From: Alistipes sp. | Lineage (GTDB): Bacteria; Bacteroidota; Bacteroidia; Bacteroidales; Rikenellaceae | Direction: 5' to 3' | DNA length: 28,842 nt | NCBI GenBank assembly: GCA_019422485.1 | Contig: JAHZDG010000001.1 | Coordinates: 37,127-65,968 of the forward strand | Part shown: in pieces, positions 16,732 through 23,242 of the stretch | Numbering within the stretch: the first letter of the stretch is position 1 | Layout of the letters: every line of letters begins with the position of its first letter | Notes under the pieces: generated by a model | The model's input: the letters and a program-made list of their open reading frames with translations, nothing else | Told to the model about the DNA's origin: nothing | The model's database searches: none | Position numbers and translations under genes: made by a program

Positions 16732-19700
16732 ATGGGCCACATCACGATCGTCAAAGCTTCGGCCGGTTCGGGAAAGACTTATCGGCTGGCATATGAATAC
16801 ATTCGCCGGGTCATCGACAATCCGGCACTCTACCGTCACATTCTGGCCGTCACCTTCACCAACAAGGCGACCGAAGAGATGAAGCGACGCATCGTCGGAG
16901 AACTCAACGCTCTGGCCAGCCACAACTCCAGCGAATACCTTCCGAAACTGGAAGCCGATCTGGGTCTCGCCCCCGAAACCATTCGTCAACGCGCCATTAC
17001 GGCCCGGTCCAAGATTCTGCACGATTACAGCCATTTCACGGTCCTGACCATCGATAAATTCTTCCAGCGGATCATTCGTTCCTTTCTCAAAGAGTTAGGG
17101 TTGGATTTGAACTTCAACCTCGAGTTACAGACCGATTCGCTGCTCGAAGGGGCGGCCGATCGTCTGATCGACGAAATCTCGATCAACCAGCAACTGCGTG
17201 ACTGGGTGATGCAATTCGTCGAAGAAAAGATCGAAGAGGGAAAAACCTGGGATATCCGTCACGAAATCGTTAACCTGGGACAGGAACTGTTCAGCGAACG
17301 CTACAAAAACCGCCACATCACGACCCATAGCCGCGAAGAACTGGCTCGTATTGCGTCCGAGGCTTTCGGCCGTCGTCAGGCGATTGTCGCCCAACTGAAA
17401 AAAATCGCCCGTACCGCACTGCAGACTGCTCAAGCGGCCGGATTATCGGTATCCGACTTTGCTTACGGGAACTCCGGCCCCATGGGCTATTTCCAAAAAG
17501 TAGCAGACGACAAACTGGAACCTTATAAACAACGGGTCCTGGATGCGCTGTCAAACCCCGACAAATGGTACAGCAAACGATCGCCGCAGGCCTCCACCAT
17601 CCGTTCGCTCGTTCCACAATTACAGCCCCTGCTGCAACAACTTTGCGACACGTACGACCAAAATATCCGTTTCTTAAAAACGGCTACGCTCGTTCAGGAG
17701 AATTACCGCAGCTACGCTCTGCTGAATGACCTGTCCGACAAGATCGAAACCCTGTGCGCCGAAGAAAACATTCTGCCGATCTCCGAAACCAACACCCTGC
17801 TGGGCAAGTTGATCGCCGGTAACGATGCGCCGTTCATCTACGAAAAAGTGGGCAATGCTTTTGCCGAATTTATGATCGACGAATTTCAGGACACCTCGAC
17901 CCAACAGTGGAACAATTTCGTTCCGCTGCTCGACAATGCCTTGGCACAAAGCGACCAAAGTCCGGTGCTGCTGGTGGGAGATGTCAAACAGTCCATCTAT
18001 CGTTGGCGGGGCGGCGACTGGCGTATTTTAGGCGAACAGGTCGTCCATCGGTTTCCCCGGGTTCTCGAAGAGCGTCTAGAGGACAACTATCGAAGCGAAG
18101 GGACCATCGTCCGATTCAACAATGCACTGATCGACAGCTGCGTTCATACGGACAACCGCCGTCTGAACGAAACCCTGCAACAAGCCCGGGAAGCGGGTCT
18201 GATCACCCAGGAAACCCTTCTCAACCTGACCGACATGCTCCAAAGGGCCTATGAAGGACAGGCTCAACACCCCAAACGCTCGCAGGATATCGGTTATGTC
18301 CGCATCACGCTTTTGCCCAAACAACCGCCTGTTGACGAGGAAAAATCGCCCATTATTACGCTGATCGAGGAGCTTCAGGAGCGAGGTTTTGCTCCGGAAG
18401 AGATCGCCATCCTGGTGCGTCGCAAATCCGAAGGGGTCGCTTTAGCCAACACCTTGCTGGACTACAAAGCCGCTCACCCCGAATCACCCTACTGTTACGA
18501 CCTGGTGACCCAAGAGGCTCTGACCATCGGTCATGCCCCGGTTAGCCGTTTTATCACGGCCCTGTTCGCCTTGTCAATCGATCCCCAAGAGAGCATCCAC
18601 CGGGCCCTTTACAATCAATTCCGGGGCTTTCCCCTAGAGCAACCGCTCTCCGAAGAGGAAGAACGCTTCGTGCGCTCGCTGCGCCTGCTCCCGCTGGAGG
18701 AAGCCTTCGACGAAACTTTGCTGCATTATGCCCTGAATGAACGCACCGAAGAGATTGCCTATCTGCAAGCCCTTCAAGACCAGATTCACGCCGTCAGCAC
18801 CTCGAAAATCGCCGATATTCCCCTGTTTCTGAAATGGTGGCAAGAAACCGGATGCGAGCAATCGATCAGCCTGCCCGACAAAAGCCATGCCCTGACCATC
18901 ATCACGATCCACAAATCCAAAGGCCTCGAATACAAAGCCGTCATCATCCCGCACTGCGATTGGGAACTGATGCCCCCCACGAATCGGGCCTTGATCTGGG
19001 CCGAAGGCTCCCAACCGCCCTTTTCCCAGCTGGGAGACATTCCCTTGCGCTGGAAAAACGACATCGGCGAATCCTATTTTTCTGAAGCCTACTTCCAGGA
19101 GGCCGTGCTTTCGCACATCGACAACCTAAATACTTTTTATGTGGCCGCCACCCGAGCCCGAGAAGAACTACACATCTTCCTGCACGGAGAACCGTCCGGG
19201 GCTACCATCAACGGACTGATCCGGGAATCGTTACCCGTCTCCGACGATTCGATTGTGCGCTTGGGCGAGCTTTCGGGCGAATGCCATCAGACAGACACAC
19301 AACGGGTTTATACGTTCGGCACACCCTGTCGGAAACCCATTCCGGCCTTCACGCCTCCGGTTCGGCCGTCGTTTCCAGTTCGAAAAGACGATTCCAAGCT
19401 CAAACTCCGCTTCGATTCCGAACGCTACTTCCCGGACGAAGAGACGCCGACACTCAATCCGCGCCATTACGGTACCCTCATGCACAAATTATTCGAACAG
19501 ATCAATGACTACACCCAAATCTCCCCTCTGCTCGAACGTTGGCGAGCCAACGGTTTGCTTTCGGCCGAAGAAGCTGCCCCGTTACAAAGCTATATCGATC
19601 AGGTGCTGGAAAATCCGCTGATCCGTTCATGGTTCGACGCCCGGTGGGAAGTGGTGCGCAATGAACATGACATCATCGTTCCGGGTTCCTCTTCGGTAAT

Positions 19701-19899
19701 GCGTCCCGACCGGGTGCTCACCAAAGGTACCGAAGCCCTGGTCATCGACTACAAATTCGGTCTGCAGGAAAAGAAAAGCCATGCGTTTCAGGTTCGTGAC
19801 TATATGTCCCTGCTCCAGCAAATGGGCTATCGGAGCGTCCGGGGTTACTTATGGTACGTTCAAAAAGGCCAGGTGCAGGAAGTTTTCACAAAGAAATAA
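16732..19899 (+). CDS. UvrD/Rep-family helicase with C-terminal nuclease domain, AddA/RexA-like
   Basis: This 1055-residue SF1A helicase-nuclease shows Walker A ASAGSGKT (9-16), motif Ia LAVTFTNKATEEMKRR, the Walker B box MIDEFQDT (about 381-388), motif III GDVKQSIYRWRGGD, motif IV NYRSEGTIVRFNN, motif V TIITIHKSKGLEYKAVI and motif VI FYVAATRAREELHIF. The C-terminus has a RecB-type PD-(D/E)XK nuclease: GTLMHKLFEQ (near 912), RPDRVL and the catalytic LVIDYKFG (near 1003). This is the AddA/RecB layout, so it likely unwinds and degrades DNA ends and loads recombinase together with the AddB-like protein encoded divergently from 15862. Size fits AddA-like proteins. The start at 16732 puts the Walker loop at its usual N-terminal place. 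The gene is single and ends before a hairpin at 20084-20117. Confidence 0.9.
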   Translation: MGHITIVKASAGSGKTYRLAYEYIRRVIDNPALYRHILAVTFTNKATEEMKRRIVGELNALASHNSSEYLPKLEADLGLAPETIRQRAITARSKILHDYSHFTVLTIDKFFQRIIRSFLKELGLDLNFNLELQTDSLLEGAADRLIDEISINQQLRDWVMQFVEEKIEEGKTWDIRHEIVNLGQELFSERYKNRHITTHSREELARIASEAFGRRQAIVAQLKKIARTALQTAQAAGLSVSDFAYGNSGPMGYFQKVADDKLEPYKQRVLDALSNPDKWYSKRSPQASTIRSLVPQLQPLLQQLCDTYDQNIRFLKTATLVQENYRSYALLNDLSDKIETLCAEENILPISETNTLLGKLIAGNDAPFIYEKVGNAFAEFMIDEFQDTSTQQWNNFVPLLDNALAQSDQSPVLLVGDVKQSIYRWRGGDWRILGEQVVHRFPRVLEERLEDNYRSEGTIVRFNNALIDSCVHTDNRRLNETLQQAREAGLITQETLLNLTDMLQRAYEGQAQHPKRSQDIGYVRITLLPKQPPVDEEKSPIITLIEELQERGFAPEEIAILVRRKSEGVALANTLLDYKAAHPESPYCYDLVTQEALTIGHAPVSRFITALFALSIDPQESIHRALYNQFRGFPLEQPLSEEEERFVRSLRLLPLEEAFDETLLHYALNERTEEIAYLQALQDQIHAVSTSKIADIPLFLKWWQETGCEQSISLPDKSHALTIITIHKSKGLEYKAVIIPHCDWELMPPTNRALIWAEGSQPPFSQLGDIPLRWKNDIGESYFSEAYFQEAVLSHIDNLNTFYVAATRAREELHIFLHGEPSGATINGLIRESLPVSDDSIVRLGELSGECHQTDTQRVYTFGTPCRKPIPAFTPPVRPSFPVRKDDSKLKLRFDSERYFPDEETPTLNPRHYGTLMHKLFEQINDYTQISPLLERWRANGLLSAEEAAPLQSYIDQVLENPLIRSWFDARWEVVRNEHDIIVPGSSSVMRPDRVLTKGTEALVIDYKFGLQEKKSHAFQVRDYMSLLQQMGYRSVRGYLWYVQKGQVQEVFTKK

Positions 19900-19938
19900 C
19901 CCCTAAGTTATCCGCCCCAAGAGCTAAGAAACGGCTTC

Positions 19939-19966
19939 CCGGCTCAAAAAATCATCATTGAGCCGG
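19939..19966. repeat. Inverted repeat downstream of the AddA-like gene
   Basis: CCGGCTCAA (19939-19947) pairs with TTGAGCCGG (19958-19966) around a 10-nt A-rich loop. It lies 40 nt after the helicase stop. There is no T-run right after it, so it is at best a weak terminator or an RNA-stabilising hairpin. I see no gene in 19900-20142. Confidence 0.5.
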
Positions 19967-20083
19967 TTATAGCGGTTCTTGCTTCCCCGAAAAGATCGGT
20001 CCTGCATCCGTTCCTCCTTCTCTCTTCCATTTTCAACTCTCACAGGCTTCCCCGTATCTACCACGGCAATTTCCTGCCATAAA

Positions 20084-20117
20084 AAAACGGACTCTTCTTT
20101 TCAGAAGAATCCGTTTT
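20084..20117. terminator. Bidirectional terminator between the AddA-like gene and tsf
   Basis: AAAACGGA-C-TCTTCT (20084-20098) pairs with AGAAGA-A-TCCGTTTT (20103-20117) around a 4-nt loop with one C/A mismatch. It has A- and T-rich flanks, sits 25 nt after the tsf stop, and lies between convergent genes. Confidence 0.85.
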
Positions 20118-20142
20118 ATCTGTACGGCCGAAGCCGTTTGAA

Positions 20143-20961
20143 TTAGTCGTTCAACGAGAAACGTTTGTAAGCTACAACCGTGGCTTCCTTGTCGGCGCTC
20201 TGGATGTAAGCACGAACCGTCATCTTGTTGTTCTTCACCAGGGCTTGGTTCAACAAGGTGTTTTCGTTCAAGAACTTGTTGACTTTACCGTCAGCGATCT
20301 TATCCAACATGGCTTCGGGTTTACCTTCCTGACGAGCCTGTTCGCGACCGATCATCCGTTCGTGTTCTACCACTTTGGGATCGCAATCGTCTTTGTCGAT
20401 CGAGATAGGAGCCATAGCGGCAGCCTGCATGGCTACGTCTTTGGCAACTTCAGCGTCGATATCCTTGTTGAAACCGATCAGCGTACCCAATTTGTTGTTC
20501 ATGTGGATGTAGGTAACGCATTTCGGAGCTTCGATCTTGCCGTAATAAGCCAATTCAACCTTTTCACCGGTCTGGCCCGATTTTTCGGTTACGATTTCGG
20601 CAACGGTTTTACCGCCCGAAACGTAGGCTTTCAGAGCGTCGATGTCAGCGGCATCAGCTTCTACAGCGATGTCCAGGATTTCATTGGCCGAGTTTACGAA
20701 TTCGGCGTTTTTAGCCACGAAGTCGGTTTCGCAAGCCAGGCAGATCATATAACCTTTCTGACCTACAATTTTGGAAACTACCACACCTTCGGTAGCGGTA
20801 CGGTCGGCACGTTTAGCGGCCACCAGTTTCCCTTTTTCGCGAATAATATCCTGAGCACGAGCGAAGTCGCCATTGGCTTCTACCAGCGCTTTTTTACAGT
20901 CCATCATACCAGCTCCGGTCATGGCACGGAGTTTGGCTACATCAGCTGCTTTGATATCCAT
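20143..20961 (-). CDS. tsf: Translation elongation factor Ts
   Basis: EF-Ts, 272 residues, is the nucleotide exchange factor that restores EF-Tu to the GTP form. The N-terminal UBA-like domain reads VAKLRAMTGAGMMDCKKAL (9-27), and the EF-Tu-contacting core motif TDFVAKN is at 79-85. The C-terminal part ends in VVAYKRFSLND. The ATG at 20961 is the family start. It follows rpsB by 30 nt on the same strand, the conserved rpsB-tsf order of bacteria, and is the last gene of the rplM-rpsI-rpsB-tsf cluster. The terminator at 20084-20117 closes the transcript. Confidence 0.97.
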   Translation of the reverse strand: MDIKAADVAKLRAMTGAGMMDCKKALVEANGDFARAQDIIREKGKLVAAKRADRTATEGVVVSKIVGQKGYMICLACETDFVAKNAEFVNSANEILDIAVEADAADIDALKAYVSGGKTVAEIVTEKSGQTGEKVELAYYGKIEAPKCVTYIHMNNKLGTLIGFNKDIDAEVAKDVAMQAAAMAPISIDKDDCDPKVVEHERMIGREQARQEGKPEAMLDKIADGKVNKFLNENTLLNQALVKNNKMTVRAYIQSADKEATVVAYKRFSLND

Positions 20962-20991
20962 AATTAGGTTCTCCTTTTTCTTGAATTCTGA

Positions 20992-21864
20992 TTATTCGGC
21001 AGCGGCCGGTTCGGTTTCGGCAGCCGGTTCAGCGGCCGGAGCAGCTTCAGCTACGGGAGCTTCGGCAGCAGCTTCTTCAGCCTTGGCTGAGTCGGCTTTC
21101 ACAGCCTTTTTCACACGAGGTTTAGCGGCTTTTTCTTCCTTGGCGGGAGCTTCAGCAGCTTCTTTTTCCTTTTCGAGTTTACGTTCGGCCAGACCTTCCG
21201 AAATAGCGGCGGTCACGGCTTCCAATACAACGGCTACTGATTTGGTTGCATCGTCATTTGCCGGAATCACATAATCGATATCTGTCGGATCACAGCAAGT
21301 ATCAACCATGGCAAAGACGGGAATGTTCAGGCGTTTGGCCTCTTTCACCGCATTGGCTTCTTTCTGAACGTCTACTACGAACAAAGCAGCAGGCAGACGG
21401 GTCAGATCGGCGATCGAACCCAAGTTCTTTTCCAGTTTGGCGCGCTGACGACTCAGCTGCAATTTTTCTCTTTTCGAGAAGTTGTCGGCAGTTCCGTCGG
21501 TAGTCATTTTGTCGATCATCGACATTTTCTTGACGGCTTTCCGTATGGTGGGGAAGTTGGTAAGCATACCGCCCGGCCAACGTTCGGTCACGTAAGGCAT
21601 ACCCACAGCGGCAACGGTTTCGGCAACCACGTCCTTAGCCTGTTTTTTCGTAGCTACGAACAGGATACGACGACCGCTTTTAGCGATCTGTTTGAGGGCA
21701 GCGGCAGCCTCATCGATCTTGCGTACGGTTTTGTGCAAGTCGATGATGTGGATCCCGTTTTTCTCCATGAAGATATAAGGAGCCATTTTAGGGTTCCACT
21801 TTCTTTTCAGGTGACCGAAGTGAACCCCGGCCTCCAACAATTGATTAAAATCAGTTCTAGGCAT
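20992..21864 (-). CDS. rpsB: 30S ribosomal protein S2 with Ala/Glu/Lys/Pro-rich C-terminal tail
   Basis: S2 is a 30S protein needed for late small-subunit assembly and S1 binding. Conserved parts include LLEAGVHFGHLKRKWNPKM (10-28), GIHIIDLHKT, FVATKKQAK, YVTERWPGGMLTNF and DTCCDPTDIDYVIPANDDA (188-206). The folded core ends near residue 230. The last 60 residues (about 231-290) are a low-complexity Ala-, Glu-, Lys- and Pro-rich tail, first mixed-charge and then acidic, ending ETEPAAAE. Such tails occur in other Bacteroidales S2 proteins, so this is not a frameshift. A 160-nt gap separates this start from rpsI; it holds a possible structured leader. tsf follows 30 nt downstream. Confidence 0.97.
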   Translation of the reverse strand: MPRTDFNQLLEAGVHFGHLKRKWNPKMAPYIFMEKNGIHIIDLHKTVRKIDEAAAALKQIAKSGRRILFVATKKQAKDVVAETVAAVGMPYVTERWPGGMLTNFPTIRKAVKKMSMIDKMTTDGTADNFSKREKLQLSRQRAKLEKNLGSIADLTRLPAALFVVDVQKEANAVKEAKRLNIPVFAMVDTCCDPTDIDYVIPANDDATKSVAVVLEAVTAAISEGLAERKLEKEKEAAEAPAKEEKAAKPRVKKAVKADSAKAEEAAAEAPVAEAAPAAEPAAETEPAAAE

Positions 21865-21869
21865 TGTGT

Positions 21870-22025
21870 GACTGTTTTGTTAATCTGTTTTATTCTCTTT
21901 ACATCAACCTCGGCGGTAGTGTCTGAGACAATCCCCGAAGTTTTCCGCGAAGGGGCAATCCCGAAGTAGCACCATAAGTGGTCTCCAGCGATTTGTTCCC
22001 GCTTCGTGCAAGGACGCAAAAAATA
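21870..22025 (-). promoter_or_regulatory. Candidate structured leader upstream of rpsB
   Basis: The rpsI-rpsB gap is far longer than the other gaps in this cluster. On the minus strand it contains two near copies of ACTTCGGGATTG (plus-strand 21956-21967 and 21929-21941, period 27 nt) and a CCCC run (21955-21952). That run can pair either with the GGG of the first copy through a 4-nt loop or with the GGGG of the second copy. A small ACCA/TGGT hairpin is at 21971-21982. These mutually exclusive stems suggest a regulatory leader, for example feedback by S2. TATTTTTTG just after rpsI is a poor promoter match. Function is inference. Confidence 0.35.
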
Positions 22026-22412
22026 CTAACGTTTACTGAACTGGAACTTGCGACGTGCACCGGGCTGACCGGGTTTCTTACGTTCAACTTCACGCGGATC
22101 GCGCGTCAGGAAACCGTTCTTTTTGAGAATCGGACGCATTTCGGCGTCGATTTCGCAAAGAGCACGGGCGATACCCAAACGAGCGGCTTCGGCCTGACCT
22201 TTGATCCCACCGCCATCCAGATTGATGGTGATGTCGTAGGCTTCTTCAGTCGAGGTAACCAACAGAGGTTGTTTTACCACATACTGGAAGATTTCCAACG
22301 GGAAGTAAGTAGCCAGGGGGCGTTGGTTGATTGTAATGTTCCCTTTACCGGCTTTCACGTAAACGCGAGCTACAGCTGCTTTTCTACGTCCAATGGTGTT
22401 TACCACTTCCAT
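22026..22412 (-). CDS. rpsI: 30S ribosomal protein S9
   Basis: S9 is a small-subunit protein whose C-terminal tail reaches the P-site tRNA. The start I prefer, at 22412, gives MEVVNTIGRRKAAVARVYV, the usual Bacteroidales beginning, 128 residues. Conserved elements include TINLDGGGIKGQAEAARLGIARAL and the basic end DPREVERKKPGQPGARRKFQFSKR, with the invariant terminal SKR. An alternative ATG at 22418 overlaps the rplM stop as TAATG and would add Met-Ser; translational coupling could use either. It follows rplM directly, the near-universal rplM-rpsI pair. Confidence 0.96.
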   Translation of the reverse strand: MEVVNTIGRRKAAVARVYVKAGKGNITINQRPLATYFPLEIFQYVVKQPLLVTSTEEAYDITINLDGGGIKGQAEAARLGIARALCEIDAEMRPILKKNGFLTRDPREVERKKPGQPGARRKFQFSKR

Positions 22413-22417
22413 ACTCA

Positions 22418-22873
22418 TTACTTAATCTCGTTTAATTTGATTGTTTTGGGCGATTGGGCAGCATGCGGATGTTCAGCACCGGCATATACCTTCAGGTTCT
22501 TGAGAACGGCTGCGCCCAGACGCGTACGCGGCAACATACCTTTGACCGCTTTTTCGATGATAAATTCGGGCTTCTTGCGAAGATAATCGGCCGGGGTAGC
22601 GAAACGCTGGCCACCGGGATAGCCCGTGTGACGGGTGTAAACTTTGTCCGTCAGCTTGTTGCCAGTCAGCTTCACCTTGTCAGCATTGATAATGATGACG
22701 TTGTCACCGCAATCAACATGAGGGGTGTAGCCCGGCTTGTGCTTACCTCGCAGGATTTTTGCAGTCTGAGAGGCAAGACGTCCCAATGCCGCATCGGTAG
22801 CGTCGATCACCACCCATTCTTTGGTAACCGTGGCTGCGTTAGCGGAAATTGTCTTGTAGCTTAATGACTCCAC
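22418..22873 (-). CDS. rplM: 50S ribosomal protein L13 (GTG start)
   Basis: L13, 151 residues, is an early-assembling 50S protein. Family landmarks are LSYKTISANAATVTKEWVVIDA (4-25), LGRLASQTAKILRGKHKPGYTPHVDCGD, YTRHTGYPGGQ and KGMLPRTRLGAAVLKNLKVYAG. The first codon is GTG (22873-22871): Bacteroidales L13 proteins start at exactly this place (MDTLSYKTIS), no ATG lies in position, and the sequence immediately 5' is not conserved. The gene heads the rplM-rpsI-rpsB-tsf cluster. A -7 box is at 22938-22945, giving a leader of about 55-60 nt that holds a small CCCA/TGGG hairpin; L13 autoregulation through its leader is known in other bacteria. Confidence 0.96.
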   Translation of the reverse strand: MESLSYKTISANAATVTKEWVVIDATDAALGRLASQTAKILRGKHKPGYTPHVDCGDNVIIINADKVKLTGNKLTDKVYTRHTGYPGGQRFATPADYLRKKPEFIIEKAVKGMLPRTRLGAAVLKNLKVYAGAEHPHAAQSPKTIKLNEIK

Positions 22874-22919
22874 TGTTGTAAGTTTAAAAGGTTAATACTT
22901 GATAAATTGTGATCCTTAT

Positions 22920-22933
22920 CCCACTATAATGGG
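22920..22933 (-). repeat. Small hairpin at the 5' end of the predicted rplM leader
   Basis: CCCA (22920-22923) and TGGG (22930-22933) form a 4-bp stem with a 6-nt loop at the start of the predicted leader. It is short and may be chance; it is listed because rplM leaders can bind L13. Confidence 0.2.
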
Positions 22934-22937
22934 CCTG

Positions 22938-22945
22938 CAAAGATA
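22938..22945 (-). promoter_or_regulatory. -7 box for the rplM-rpsI-rpsB-tsf cluster
   Basis: The minus strand reads TATCTTTG (TAnnTTTG), 64 nt upstream of the GTG start. The -33 region is a T-rich run (TTTTTCTTTTCC) without a clear TTG at 19-21 nt. This 22874-23242 stretch of 369 nt has no gene; it holds this promoter and the divergent one for the MG2-type gene. Confidence 0.5.
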
Positions 22946-23143
22946 CGTATTATTCCTGGAAAAGAAAAATTTTCATTATTTTTTCATCAACATCCCCCAA
23001 AAGCTAAAATCCGTTTCATTTTCGTCCTTCCCCATTCCCAAACTTTTCCTTGTCTTCCGCGGGTGTTTCACCCGACGAAAATTACCGCAAAATCCCAACA
23101 GAAAACAGGCTACCCGTTTTTATTAGATTTTTATCTCATTTTC

Positions 23144-23174
23144 TTTGAATTACCCTTCTTTTTCACTATATTCA
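23144..23174 (+). promoter_or_regulatory. Possible promoter of the MG2-type exported protein gene
   Basis: TTTG (23144-23147) is followed after exactly 19 nt by TATATTCA (23167-23174). The -33 box and spacing fit the Bacteroidetes pattern but the -7 box lacks the final TG. The ATG is 68 nt further on. Confidence 0.35.
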
Positions 23175-23242
23175 TTACGAATGCATGGACGACCCTCTCC
23201 ATGGCCAAACTCATTGTAAACGAACGCCCAAAACATTCTGCC

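Noticed and set aside
20873..21274. Plus-strand Ala/Ser-rich frame that looks like a low-complexity secreted protein
   Set aside because: It is the complement of the Ala/Glu/Lys-rich rpsB tail and has no signal peptide or promoter.
23063..23242. Longer N-terminus for the MG2-type protein
   Set aside because: It would place 60 residues before a clear signal peptide; the region is AT-rich and promoter-like.
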